A stretch of 64,000 nt of DNA from Steromphala cineraria (taxonomy: Eukaryota; Mollusca; Gastropoda; Trochida; Trochidae). Position numbers and translations under genes: made by a program. Below, in pieces: positions 36,557-47,510 of this stretch; position 1 is the first letter of the stretch, and each line of letters opens with the position of its first letter. The notes under the pieces are model-generated. The model had not been told where the DNA came from, ran no database searches, and worked only from the letters and a program-made list of their open reading frames with translations. The DNA lies in contig OU744734.1 in NCBI GenBank assembly GCA_916613615.1, forward strand, positions 34,292,801 to 34,356,800. Reading direction: 5' to 3'.

Positions 36557-37275
36557 CCTAAAGTATTTGATTTTCAATTAAATATTTGGATGAAAAAAAT
36601 ATCATTTTAATTATATCAATAAACACTTTGACAGATATACGAAATTTATGTACTTAACGCCAGTAGATAATGGAACAGTTGTTTTCAATAATTGATTTTT
36701 TTGGACGTGACAATCTATGTTTATGAACATTAACTCATAATTTTCGAATCCGTGGTTATAATAAATAAGAAGATTTAAAACATCCCGTAAACGATTTTGA
36801 ATATAATATAACTTTTAGTTTGATTTGATGTGTACCTTAATATTACATGTACTGATTTAAATTCACTCAATTTGTGGGACTGCCCAAACATCGTGTGTTC
36901 GATGACTTTTGAGGATATGTGCTTTACGATGTTGAGAAATTGCAATTGAAAGTCAATATCTCAGTAATAGCATTTACAATGTTGGATTTTTACATAATAG
37001 TTGTCCCTCTAAATATCTAATAAATTCAATAAAATTAATGAAAAATTTAACTTATATTTGCAAGTACAAGTATCCATGTAACTCCCTCTAAAGATTAAAA
37101 GACAAAGGCCGGTAATCTCGCATGCAATCATATACTCATTCAAACACACTCGTTCAATCACTTTCATACTAAATTTATATCACGAAACTATCGCCCTGTC
37201 CTTCATACAAACTATATATGTATTACACAATAACGGGAAAACTTTGACCCATGCACATACACAGGCAAACCAACA

Positions 37276-37530
37276 AAAGGAGTGGCAGCAGTACGTTTTA
37301 GGTAAACAAAGCGATGTCGCGAAATCGCAATAAATATTTCAAATGGAAACTAAGGAAATGTACTATATCAAAAGTGGCAATTTTATAACGAACATAATAC
37401 TTTTAAGCTATGTGAATTCACTTCCTATCTTAAATGACAAAAATGTCGGCCAGCATTTCACTTGAATTTGATACTGCACGTCTTCTACAAATTCGGCTAA
37501 TTGGTTTGCGTTATGATTTTTGACCCTCTG
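37276..37530 (-). mobile_element. Old, strongly diverged T2/Kolobok-like MITE
   Basis: AGGAGTGGCAGCAGTACG corresponds to the family terminus. AAGCGATGTCGCGAAATCG, AATGTCGGCCAGCATTTC and ATTGGTTTGCGTTATG align with conserved interior blocks in the same order. Its divergence exceeds that of all other copies, implying a long history of the family here. Confidence 0.55.
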
Positions 37531-38675
37531 CAGATAACTCAGTTGACATAACTATTTTTTGGAAAAGAAGAAATAAAACGCACGCCAATTTTATCATACT
37601 GCCGATTTAAACTCGTTTATCAATATCATATTTATAATTAGGTATATCGCGTTCAAAAGAATTATTTACTTGATTTATCAAAAACATGATAGCCACATAA
37701 ATCTAATGTTCTCTAAGTGGTTAATGGGCAACATCGTTAAATCGTTTTATTGAAGTTTTAAGTTGAAATGCTAAGGGCAATTATTGTGTCGGTGTCCTTT
37801 TCAATTTCGATTTGTTTCAATTCTAAGAAGTTCCATTACATAAAGACCCCTTTTTGTCAAATAGCAAAATGCAGTTATAACAGAAAGATAATAAATCACC
37901 TCATTAACATAAAACATATATGGCATATGTGATCAACAGAATTGACAAATTTGTCAGTTAAGATAATGTAGAGTAACATGTAGAATGCTTTTCTCATCAT
38001 TTCCCATTTCCTACAAGAATACCTGCTAGTAAATACAAACCTTTCTCGGTCTTTAGCAAACTAAATATATCAGTAAGACAACGCCCTGTAGAAGCCTGTT
38101 CGGTTGTTATATGTGGTTGTCAGTCAAGAGAAGATCGCTTCCGAGTTCGGTTTCATGATTGAAGTCAGTAGCAATTGCGGAAACAGTTGTGGGTCTTTCA
38201 CAGAAGCAAACTGTTGAGTGAATTGATTGATCGTGGATGAAATTAACTCCTTGTACTGGTTATGGGTAGATCAACGAATAGCTTAAAGATGCTGAATCAT
38301 ACTTGCAATATTTTAAAAAGTATTGTTAATGTATTCGTTGTATTTCTAGAAAAATTTAGCGACCAACCTTGAGAAAATCGGACCAAAATTCATTATGAAG
38401 GAGATAATTTACCAAAAAATACCGAAACGGCAGTCGACATAAGGGCGAATCAAGTGTGGCCATTTCACAACTTCCGGTTTCTAAATGTACGCTTGAAAAC
38501 CGTCTTTGTCGCGTTCAACTAGATTTTATTTTATTCTTCCCTGAATTAGGTATTCGTTGGTGTCAAAGTTGATACCCATCGAACGCAATTATGGTAGTTT
38601 AGACACGATGTAAATCCTACAGGCATAATGATTACGTCACCGAAAGCGGGTTCGTTAAATGCTATGCCCTTTCTA

Positions 38676-39932
38676 CATATTTCGGCCTAAGAGTAATTAA
38701 AGGGTCCGTGTGACAGGGTGTCAAAAAGGACTGTTAACTGCAACCTAGCTCTTGAAAAAGACTCAATTTGGAATATTCTGAAAGCTAAAATAATTATCTA
38801 TACCATGATATATGGAATGACACCATTGAATTTGGTTGCAGAAAGATTATTCACAATGAAATCTCATAATTTTCGAGTTTGGTTGCAGTCCCCTATAGGC
38901 ACCTGCAACCAAATTATTTTTCCAAGAAAATACATGTTTTCATCCAACAGAAGAGCCTGGGCTTGAAGAAATTTGGTTGCAGATGGAATATATGATGATT
39001 TGACAACTGTTGATCACTAACCTGGCTTTTTATTTACATTTCAATGACACATAAGCCACTTACCGATCGCTTTCGAGTCCGGTTTTCGATCATGTCACAT
39101 CATGTTTTGAAAGCGTTTCTGACATTATGGATAGAAATATTTCACTGACCTTGATTATTTTAACAGTTTCTATCATAAAGCATGTCATGGTAGGTACTTT
39201 TGACATTATTTGACCAAATTGATCCCTAAATTTCATTTCTGTGTTTCAACGTGCTCCCATAGCGAATTCGAATTGTTGTCATATCTCAAAACGATTCTCA
39301 TTGGCTGTCAGGAATCCCTTTAATTGCAAAATGATTTTGATAGAAAATAAACATCATTGAGTAAGTTTAACAAATGGTTTCTATCCAAAAACAGAACAAA
39401 ATCAATTATAAATCAAAAATTAGGAAATTTGAAAAATTGTTGGAAATGTTTGAGATTGAATCAACCAATTGTAGGACACGTTACATACCGCATGGCATTA
39501 CGTCACTCACAGTGCGAGAGAGAATCTGTCAAAATGAAAATCCTGATTTGTTTTTGTTTTCACGTAAAATAAGGTAAATTATAAAACTCCTGCAACCAAA
39601 CTTGCCTCTTTGCTAATTAACAAGCAACTAAAATCTCTGCAACCAAATTAGTGTTTGTCAAGACACGAAAAATGATGGATAATTGCTAGAAAATAATTTG
39701 GTTGCAGTTGCCTATAGGGACTGCAACCAAACTCGAAAACCACTCGATTTCATTGTGATTGTACGTTCTGCAACCAAACTCAAGGCTTAAAGGAAATGGT
39801 TGATTTATAGTAAATCATTTTATCTGTGAGAATATCTTCATTTCAATCATTTTCAAGGAAAATGTGGCATTTTATTGATGTTTTAGATACCCCGTCATCC
39901 GGACCCTTCAATTACTCTTAGGCCCATATTTC
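38676..39932. mobile_element. Foldback DNA element with 8-bp duplication and nine 11-bp motifs
   Basis: Element 38684-39924 is flanked by the direct repeat CATATTTC (38676-38683, 39925-39932). Its ends read GGCCTAAGAGTAATTAAAGG and, reversed, GGCCTAAGAGTAATTGAAGG. Inverted homology continues inward for about 250 bp per arm. The motif TTTGGTTGCAG occurs nine times: plus at 38831, 38878, 38972 and 39697, and inverted at 38903, 39590, 39637, 39721 and 39768. Two motif pairs flank the palindrome CCTATAGG (38890-38900 and 39711-39718). No transposase is present. An 8-bp duplication fits hAT, P, Merlin or MULE superfamilies; GG termini slightly favour Merlin. Unit 2 has the empty site near 50335. 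Confidence 0.88.
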
Positions 39933-41185
39933 TACAAGGGGCACTGTGCTTTGAGCGTCGAAATAAGTATGTTATTGTTGATTAAACAATCTAAGTATGA
40001 TTTCAAAATTTCGACGAAAGATTTTTCTACAAAGTGATGTATTTCTTTTCTCAATAGCTAAATTTCATCCTGAACCGCTTGCAAGTATGATACAGCATCT
40101 TTAATGTTTGCTGTTGTGTAAACAAACAACTGATTTTTCGACTTTTACACTATGCTTCATTAATCAAGTTCTATTTTCAATTTTATAACGAATCCTTAAA
40201 TTTTATCTTTCTAAACTTTAACTCTTTCTTTACTATTGATGGCCGGGTTAATGACAACAATTTCGTTTGTTTGTTTTCAGAAAGTGACAATGTTTTTCTG
40301 AACTCTTAACTCTTTTTTAACTATTGATGGCCGGGTTAATAACCACAATTTCGTTTGTATGGTTTCAGAAAGTGACAAATTTAAGAATATTTTATGATAT
40401 ACTATCCACGTAAGGTGAACATGAATGTCTCTTTCCTAACTTGATAAGTACAAATCTGGCTATCCCAAAGAAGAAATTTTTATAGAAACAAATTTGCTTT
40501 TGAAATAATAACAATAACAAAGAATATAAATATTTTGGAACGGAAAACATGACACAAATGCTAAACTTATTCTGTTATTTTTTCTACTAAAATTAAAAGC
40601 ATGACATTAAATTCAGTGGTTTCGAAAAATAGGAATCAGGTATCAGGAACAAATGGTTTCTTGTAGAGTCAAGAAGTATATCACCGTTTTTCATCAGTCA
40701 ACAATTCCAAGCATTTCTTCCAAAAATAGTTCGACGTATCTTCAAGACCACCCTTGTGAAGTAACGAACACAAACCATAAACCACCAGTGACATGAGTGA
40801 ATTTCAATAGCATTTCTTAGTTAATGCATACTGTATTCATCTATTAAACTGATAAAAGATATGTAATAGACGTATTTGCTTGCATAATGACATAATTATC
40901 AACATCATGATTAGATCAGAATGGGATTTGTTTCAATTTAAAACAAAAATTTATTTATTAAAAAAATTGTTTATCCAACAGTCGAGATACTACATCATCT
41001 AGAGAATATATTCAACTTTTTATCTATCTAAATGCATTTAATTTCTGTCAGGTCAGTAGATAAACTTATATTACATGTACATTTTAAAATTCATTCTTAC
41101 ATCTTCTTAAATGTATGACAAGGTAAAACCGACAAACAGCTTGTCGTTGATTAAGGCTCGCAAGATCATTTTTTTATGCCTCAAC

Positions 41186-41826
41186 ATAATCACTGTGTAT
41201 AACCGTACACCCATCTTCCTACGCAGAGCCTAAAAGGCCAGTTTCCAAACTGTCATTTTATGCCTTGCTGCAGAGACTTTACTTTTCTGTGCTGCTATAG
41301 TGCCCCTACAGACTAGAGAGCAAGCACAGACAACTCAAGGCTATGCAGCAAGGCATAAAACTGACAGTTTGGAAACTGGCCTTTTAGGCTCTGCGTAGGA
41401 AGATGCCGTACACCGGAACTAGCGAGGTGTACGGCGGAGAAATGTTGCTAGCGAGGAGCCGAAATCGAAAGGTAGGTAATATTTTACTTCATAACTTTCA
41501 AATAATCAACATCATGTGGTTATTTTAGCACACATACTTAGTAAAATGTATGTGCTTGTCATTCTGTATCCAAGGGACAGTAACAATGACAGTTTCGAGT
41601 AATGCTGTTGTTAGTAACATATTTGCTATCACTGACTATGAACAGGATATGACATTAAATAGTTATGTCTCGGAAAGCTAATGACATGATAATAACATAG
41701 AAAAAGTTGATGAAACGGCGATGGTTGCTTTTTAAGTGACCCCGTTTGCGATCACGCTCTTCGCTAGCAACATTTCTCCGCCGTACACCTCTCTAGTTCC
41801 GGTGTACGGTTATACACAGTGATAAT
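41186..41826. mobile_element. DNA element with CACTGTG termini and 5-bp duplication
   Basis: Element 41191-41821 lies between ATAAT repeats (41186-41190, 41822-41826). Once the nested insertion at 41212-41405 is removed, both ends read CACTGTGTATAACCGTACAC inward and match for about 66 bp, through GCGGAGAAATGTTGCTAGCG. The paralogous site at 52601-52605 holds a single ATAAT, confirming insertion. CAC..TG termini plus a 5-bp duplication are the Transib/ProtoRAG pattern; CACTA-type elements are the main alternative but usually duplicate 2-3 bp. No transposase remains. Confidence 0.8.
41203..41414. mobile_element. Hairpin MITE with 9-bp duplication, nested in another element
   Basis: A 194-bp element (41212-41405) is flanked by CCGTACACC on both sides (41203-41211 and 41406-41414). 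Arms of about 61 bp, starting CATCTTCCTACGCAGAGCC, pair almost perfectly around a loop of roughly 70 bp. A 9-bp duplication with long arms fits a Mutator-like (MULE) MITE. It interrupts the left terminal repeat of the CACTGTG element, so it is younger. Confidence 0.85.
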
Positions 41827-42477
41827 GAAACAGAAACAGTCAGTTAATAATCTCTATTTATTATCCATATGTTTTGACATAGGTTATTTCTTAAAATGAG
41901 ATATTTTGCACATGTGTTATCATGAGCGTGAGCGGTAATTGCTTTAGTCGGTTAAGAAAAGCAAGTGACATCGGAATGTTGGCCTACTTTACCAGTTGCC
42001 ACGGGTAGAACGCAAAAAGCGTGCAGCACGTGCAAAGTCATTCACTGTCATAGCGGGCGGGTGAAACGGTGCAATTGTGTCGATTCATCTTTCTGACTTT
42101 AACTTGATAACTTGTGTTGAATGAGAAGGAATGCCAATTTCAGTTTCAATTGATACGTGATCAATTTTAATTGAAAGATTTCAATATTTCTATATTTCCG
42201 TTTGAATTATGTTGTTTTTGATTGATGTCATCATGTGTCTTTTCGCCGCGTTTACTTTCACAATTATGTATCCAAACATACACGATAATAAGATTTATTT
42301 CATCATTGTTGATGCATTTAGTATTCTGGCAATATGAATTCTGGCTCTGGTAATAAATGAATAAACACACTCGCGAGATTTCAGTATTCCATGTCATTTT
42401 CAAAATATTGAAGGTCAATTAGATGACATAAGTGTGTTTGTTTAACTAAGAAACTTAGATCGCTGCTGATTCTGAAA

Positions 42478-42790
42478 GGGGGCAGGATAGCGCAGTGGTT
42501 AGCGCGTTCGGCTTCGTATCAGGAGGTCCGTGGTTTGAATCACGCCAGGGGCTCGACAACTTTGTCTGCAGTAGAGAACTGTTCTACACGCAGTCAGGTT
42601 TGGGTGCAATGCTACACTGAATTTCAGCGCAGTACCACCCATGGTTGCAAGTTCCAGCTCATGATCGCAGGTTTCACCGCAACGCATAGCCACAATAGTG
42701 TTGTGGACTTTCTCTCTGCAATAATACTAGCAGCCCTGATATACGTGAAATACTCTTGAAAACCCTCACCTCACCTCACCTCATCTCATC
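42478..42790 (+). mobile_element. tRNA-derived SINE
   Basis: The head GATAGCGCAGTGGTTAGCGC is an A-box region and GGTTTGAATC a B-box one base from consensus. A CTTCGTATCAG segment in between resembles a tRNA-Thr(CGT) anticodon region. About 200 bp of unrelated body follows, ending in (CACCT)n. Unit 2 shows no SINE at the corresponding place. Missing acceptor pairing argues against a tRNA gene. Confidence 0.7.
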
Positions 42791-43057
42791 TGAAAAGAAA
42801 ATGCAGTACCTCGTAAGTTCTTTGTTCCAATTAAGTTGCAGATTGTGATTAAACCTTAACCTGTGTTAAACCTTATTTTCTTCAAATCATGTATCACACA
42901 CTTTTGTTTAAAGTGTGCTTGGGTTTCCCATTGTTAACAGAGAATATGTAATTTTTCTCAATATTGTTTCAATGCGCTACAATCAATTTATGTTATGTAT
43001 GTGCCCGTGTATATAAGTTTATAGATGAAGTATATGTAAGAATCTGTTTGAAATATA

Positions 43058-44556
43058 CTCTCCCAAAAAAGAAACGCATATATAATTTTTTAAAGAAATT
43101 TTTACTTCACCTTTAAAACCACAAATGTCACAAAATTTCAATGGTAACAAAGCGTTAATAGACAAAGAGTATGCCAAGTGAAGAACACTAGTTTTAGGTA
43201 TGTTTCTGTATTCTGTTGACCACAAGATGGCGTCGAAGTAAGTGTTATGAATTCCTGCCAATTTTCAAGAATTCTTGTTTGACATCCCTTTGTAAATGAA
43301 ATAGCCAATTGATGGATTCCCTATAATGCAGTTCTTCCCACATCTTTCTGCAATGCAATGGCCAGTCGTTGGTGTATCTCGGGCGTATTATGACGTTCAC
43401 GTACACGTTTATTTAATTCATATCGTTGATGCCTTAATTGGCTTGAAATGTAGTGTTTGAGAAGTCATAAACAACTTCTTTACTTTAAATGGGCAGGATT
43501 ATGAACCATCTGACGCTCTGTAAGTGAATTCAAGTTATCATACTCGAAACACTCCCTTTGGTTTTAAATAATCTGATGCAAGTGACGTTCATGGACGTTA
43601 TCGAAATTGTGATTTGCTTCTCAAATTTCTCAGAACCACCAATTGTATCCCACACCTTCACACCGTCTCAACCGAATCTGTTAACTTGTGGCATAAACTA
43701 TTGGCAAAATTGTCCTTTTTCGAACTGTAAGATATCCAAAGACACGTTATTTTCTAATTGTTGTTATTGACAAATTTGTGCGTTTTTAGAAACCCAAAGT
43801 CTCCTAAAGTTTCTTGGGTTCAAGATCTTTATTGTAAAAGGTCACTTAATAACAATGAGTTCTTTAAAGCCACGAAAAACAGGGGCGATAACTGGCCTTC
43901 ATGGTCGAATATCGACTTCATGGAAACGCTTTTGTACAGTTTGGTGGACTTACGAAACCAAATCAGTGATGTTGTAAATGATGTGTATCCCTGTGGCAAG
44001 AGAATGAAGAAAAAGTGTGACCCGGATGTAAATATTTGAGGTTTTGGTGGCAATTTTTTTATGCACACATCTTTAGCTCTTTTGACCGGAAGTGGCCTGT
44101 AGGAAGGAACCAATAATGCCCAATAGGACGATGATGAATATTCTGATGCAAGACTAGTGTGAATAATGAAACTTCGGTTTCAATTTCACTCTCGACAACA
44201 TTTTCATTTCCAACACTTTGCCGATTCATAATGGTAACCTTGGTTCCGTTTAGAATTGAATGACAAAATTTGAAAAAATGAGTGCCTTTGGTTTGTTAAA
44301 GGTACCACATGATCTAGCGTTTACTCTTACATGAATTCTGCTTTAAATTTTTTCTATATAATGTTTTTTCAAAATGGCCTTCAAATGAGTCTCAAATAAA
44401 CAAGAGGTATAAAATTTTCGATTTTGTGTACTAAAGTCGTAAACCATCATATAATAAAGACGTTTTGGAAGAAAATATCACATTTGTATTGTTTAATTTG
44501 TTTTTACACTCAACAAAAAATATCAAAATCACCTATGCGTTTCTTTTTTGGGAGAG
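43058..44556 (+). mobile_element. Degenerate Tc1/mariner transposon
   Basis: Perfect inverted termini CTCTCCCAAAAAAGAAACGC (identity extends over 23 bp) are flanked by TA (43056-43057, 44557-44558). Such CCCAAAAAAGAAACGC ends are familiar in mariner-type elements. The length, 1499 bp, suits a full element. The paralog in unit 2 near 53265 is unoccupied. The transposase inside is broken (see 43340-44039). Confidence 0.85.
43340..44039 (+). pseudogene. Tc1/mariner-type transposase, decayed
   Basis: Inside the 43058-44556 transposon, pieces of a reading frame lie in different plus frames separated by stops. The clearest block is DNWPSWSNIDFMETLLYSL in the frame 43758-44039, which aligns with the WPxxSPDLNPIE block that ends the DDE/D domain of Tc1/mariner transposases; the Glu is displaced by one residue. 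The frame 43558-43770 would fall in the catalytic core. The first two catalytic Asp residues were not identified, and the N-terminal helix-turn-helix region near 43350-43480 is disrupted. It is non-functional. Confidence 0.55.
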
Positions 44557-45432
44557 TATATATGCACTCTTCCACTCATTTGACATCAAATATTACCACA
44601 ATCAAAACTATTAATAGCGTTTTAATTTTGATGTTTAAAATTTCATGGAAGTTAAAAGAATCTGTTACAAAACATCGTTTTGATCTTCAGGATACTGTTT
44701 ATGAATATCTTAGAAACACTTTAGAAACTTAAGTATTCAGATAAGTATAAACTTCCACAAGAAATTGATTCCTCTGGTTGGTCTTGTTTAAAATGCTATA
44801 CTTATATCACAGTGGTCTTCAAACAGGAAAAGTACTTCATAAACCAAATCTAACTACGGTTTTGAAATAATCAAAGACATTTTATTAGCCTCAAGCGTTT
44901 TTGTTAAATAAACCATCTTTTTCTTTCTGAGTGCATCATCAGCGTATCTTTAAAAGTGATGTATGTACAAATGACAAACGTTTACTAGAAAACACGTAAT
45001 GTTCTATAAACAAAATTATCGTTTCATCTTATCACAAATAAACATGACATGTACAGTAAGATACGATCTTCCACAACGGTATGTTTTTCAGTAGTTCACT
45101 TTACACAAGAGCTTAATAGAAACAGTCTACAAACTAAACATAGACGCTAAGTGCGAAACTGTTTATGTCAACATTAAACATTTGTGTTTTAGTAATTTAA
45201 AGAATTGTCTTTATTCATGAAAGATGATCTATTTCAAAGTTACATTTTTATTTGTTGTTTGATTAAGAAACAATTCTCAATTATAAAAATTTTCAAATTG
45301 ATGTTTTGAAAACTTTAAATTGGCGTTTCATTGTGGATATATATTTGTTTGTTTTAAAAATTTATTCACATTTACTACTGTAAAACAAATTCTTTGACAA
45401 ACAGATATTGTTGCCTTTCCGCATGTCATTAA

Positions 45433-46957
45433 TGCCCCCCGTCCACCGAACCGCGACCGATATGCGACAGAGTATGATCGCCGCGATCAAGCCGGTCGCA
45501 CTGGTCGCAGACATAAATACTAGCAATTTTTAAAAAATATGATTTTGCGGTTCCACCAAGCCGGCTATACGATCCCACTACGACCAAAAAGTGATTAATT
45601 TTTTTTTTCCGGCGAGCACATTGAGACAGAGTTGAGACTGATTCGAATTTCAGTATAGATCGCATGTCTGTCTCAACATAGTCGTACTGAGATACGACCG
45701 AATTGGCGATTTTGCATGCGAGTGGTTAGGATCACCGCGACAGTTTCTGCGATTGCCATACGATCGCCATACGATCGACTTACAACCAACTTGCGACTAG
45801 TGAGATAGCTTTTGCAATTGAGTGCGACCACATTACGACAGTTGCGAGTCGTACGACCATTGCGACTTTTCACAAGACTGCATTAAGATATATGCGACCT
45901 CGACACAACCTTTTCACGACAGATCGGGCCCAAAGTATAAAAATGACTGCGACCAGCTGCAATCATGGCATTTGGAGTTTGACTAGCATACAGATAAGAT
46001 GGAAAATGAAATGGCCCTGGTAGTTTCTGAAACCAGACAAGAACTTAAGTATATCGGCGACTACACCTTTATCCTTAGCTATGATGAGACACCATCAACG
46101 AAGGAGAAGGAGGCGTCGACGGCATGCGATTTGGGTATGGAGGCTGTATGTCTACGTGAGAGGTAGACAGCCCGACCACGTCTTTTTGTGTATTAGACCT
46201 CTCTTCTAAGACGGGTGTAGCTGACCTCTGGTCACCTTCTTTTGATGTCACACGAGTCGGCTGATTAACTTCTTCAGAGTTGTTCTCTTCGTTTGACCCA
46301 TGATGTTCAACGATAGTATTATTGGAAGCGAATTTCGATGGATGTTGACAGCTTGGTGACTGTTTCTTCGACTGACCAAAGACCGCCAGTTGTGGGTTTT
46401 TATATAGTCCTGGTGCCTGTCGCAATGTCGTTCAAATCGGTCGCATTGCCCTCGCAGAAGCGCTCGCAATTGGTCGCAAATTAGCGCGGGAACACTCTTG
46501 ATAGGTCGCTTTAAAAGACGGATAGGAATTCGCACTCGCAGTGCAGTCGCAATGGGGTCTTGAAGCGCTCTCCACTGATCGCATTATTTGATCGCCAGTG
46601 ATAAATTAGCGAGAGTGCCTTGCGAGTGGACACGACCTATGTCCGAGTTCATGCGACTGACACACGACCGTACCAAGACCCCAATGAGAGCGATGCGAGC
46701 GCTTTTCGACCGAATTTGAGAGCAAGTAATTAATTTCATCGATCGCAGAAGTTGTGCGATTTTTGAAAACGGACCATTGAAATCGCAAACCCCCTACGAC
46801 AACATGCGACCAATGGAGAGTGTGGAAGATATTTTATGCGAGCATGGGAATCTTCCCAAGACTCCAGTGCAGTGTCAGTGAGAGTGAGTGAGAGTGTGCA
46901 CGACCGGGAGACAAAAATCCGTCGCAGTGGGGTTGTATACTTGGTGGAATGGGGGTA
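45433..46957. mobile_element. Harbinger-like element with TAA duplication, rich in TGCGAC
   Basis: It is flanked by TAA (45430-45432, 46958-46960), and unit 2 has the single TAA at 54121. Imperfect ends T(G/A)CCCCC..CCACC are inverted. A 3-bp TWA duplication is the PIF/Harbinger signature. Both halves (45435-46000 and 46410-46960) are packed with TGCGAC / GTCGCA words on both strands, and GC content is well above the surroundings. Open frames occur on plus (ATG at 46000 to TAG near 46167, starting MENEMALVVSETRQELKYIG) and minus (46075-46425, Ser/Pro/Asn-rich), each with a nearby TATA-like motif. Neither is recognised as a transposase or Myb-like protein. Confidence 0.7.
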
Positions 46958-47152
46958 TAAATAGTTCAATAACGGGCATATTATCGGTCGCATAGCGATC
47001 CTTCAAATTTCTAGTTTCAGGGTAAGAAAATAAATTAGACAGATCTGTATTTTGATCTTAGTTGTTAATTGGCTTACATAAAAATAGAACATTCCAAAAA
47101 AGGCAGATGAGGGAGTAGACGTTGATTTTGTTTTCGCCATTTGATATTCAAT

Positions 47153-47510
47153 TTAAAGGGGCAGTAGCACGTTTTTTGGTAATTTTATATTTTAAATATT
47201 TCACTGATAAATTAATGCTAAATTTATCATTTTGACAGTGTCAAAAATCTCATTACACTAACCAATCATCCATAGTCAGTGGACAAAGTATGAAGATTCA
47301 CATAAAATCCATTGGCGTCCATTTTTTGTAAACACCTTTAATTCATTTTGTGTAAGAAAAAGGAATCGTGTGTCTAAACTTTATGTTATATAATTGAATT
47401 TTTACTGCTCCATTTAGTTTAAATACATTGACTTTCAATAAGAACCATTAAGTTTCATTTTCCTGACATCATCTTATATCCCACCTAAAAACGTGCTACT
47501 GCCCCTTTAA
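47153..47510 (+). mobile_element. T2/Kolobok-like MITE, complete, shared by both units
   Basis: TTAA at 47153-47156 and 47507-47510 flank a full element. It occupies the same position as the copy at 54316-54679, flanks included, so this insertion predates the tandem duplication. Confidence 0.95.

Noticed and set aside
43829..44113. 94-codon minus frame
   Set aside because: Antisense shadow of the decayed Tc1/mariner transposase, which matches on the plus strand.
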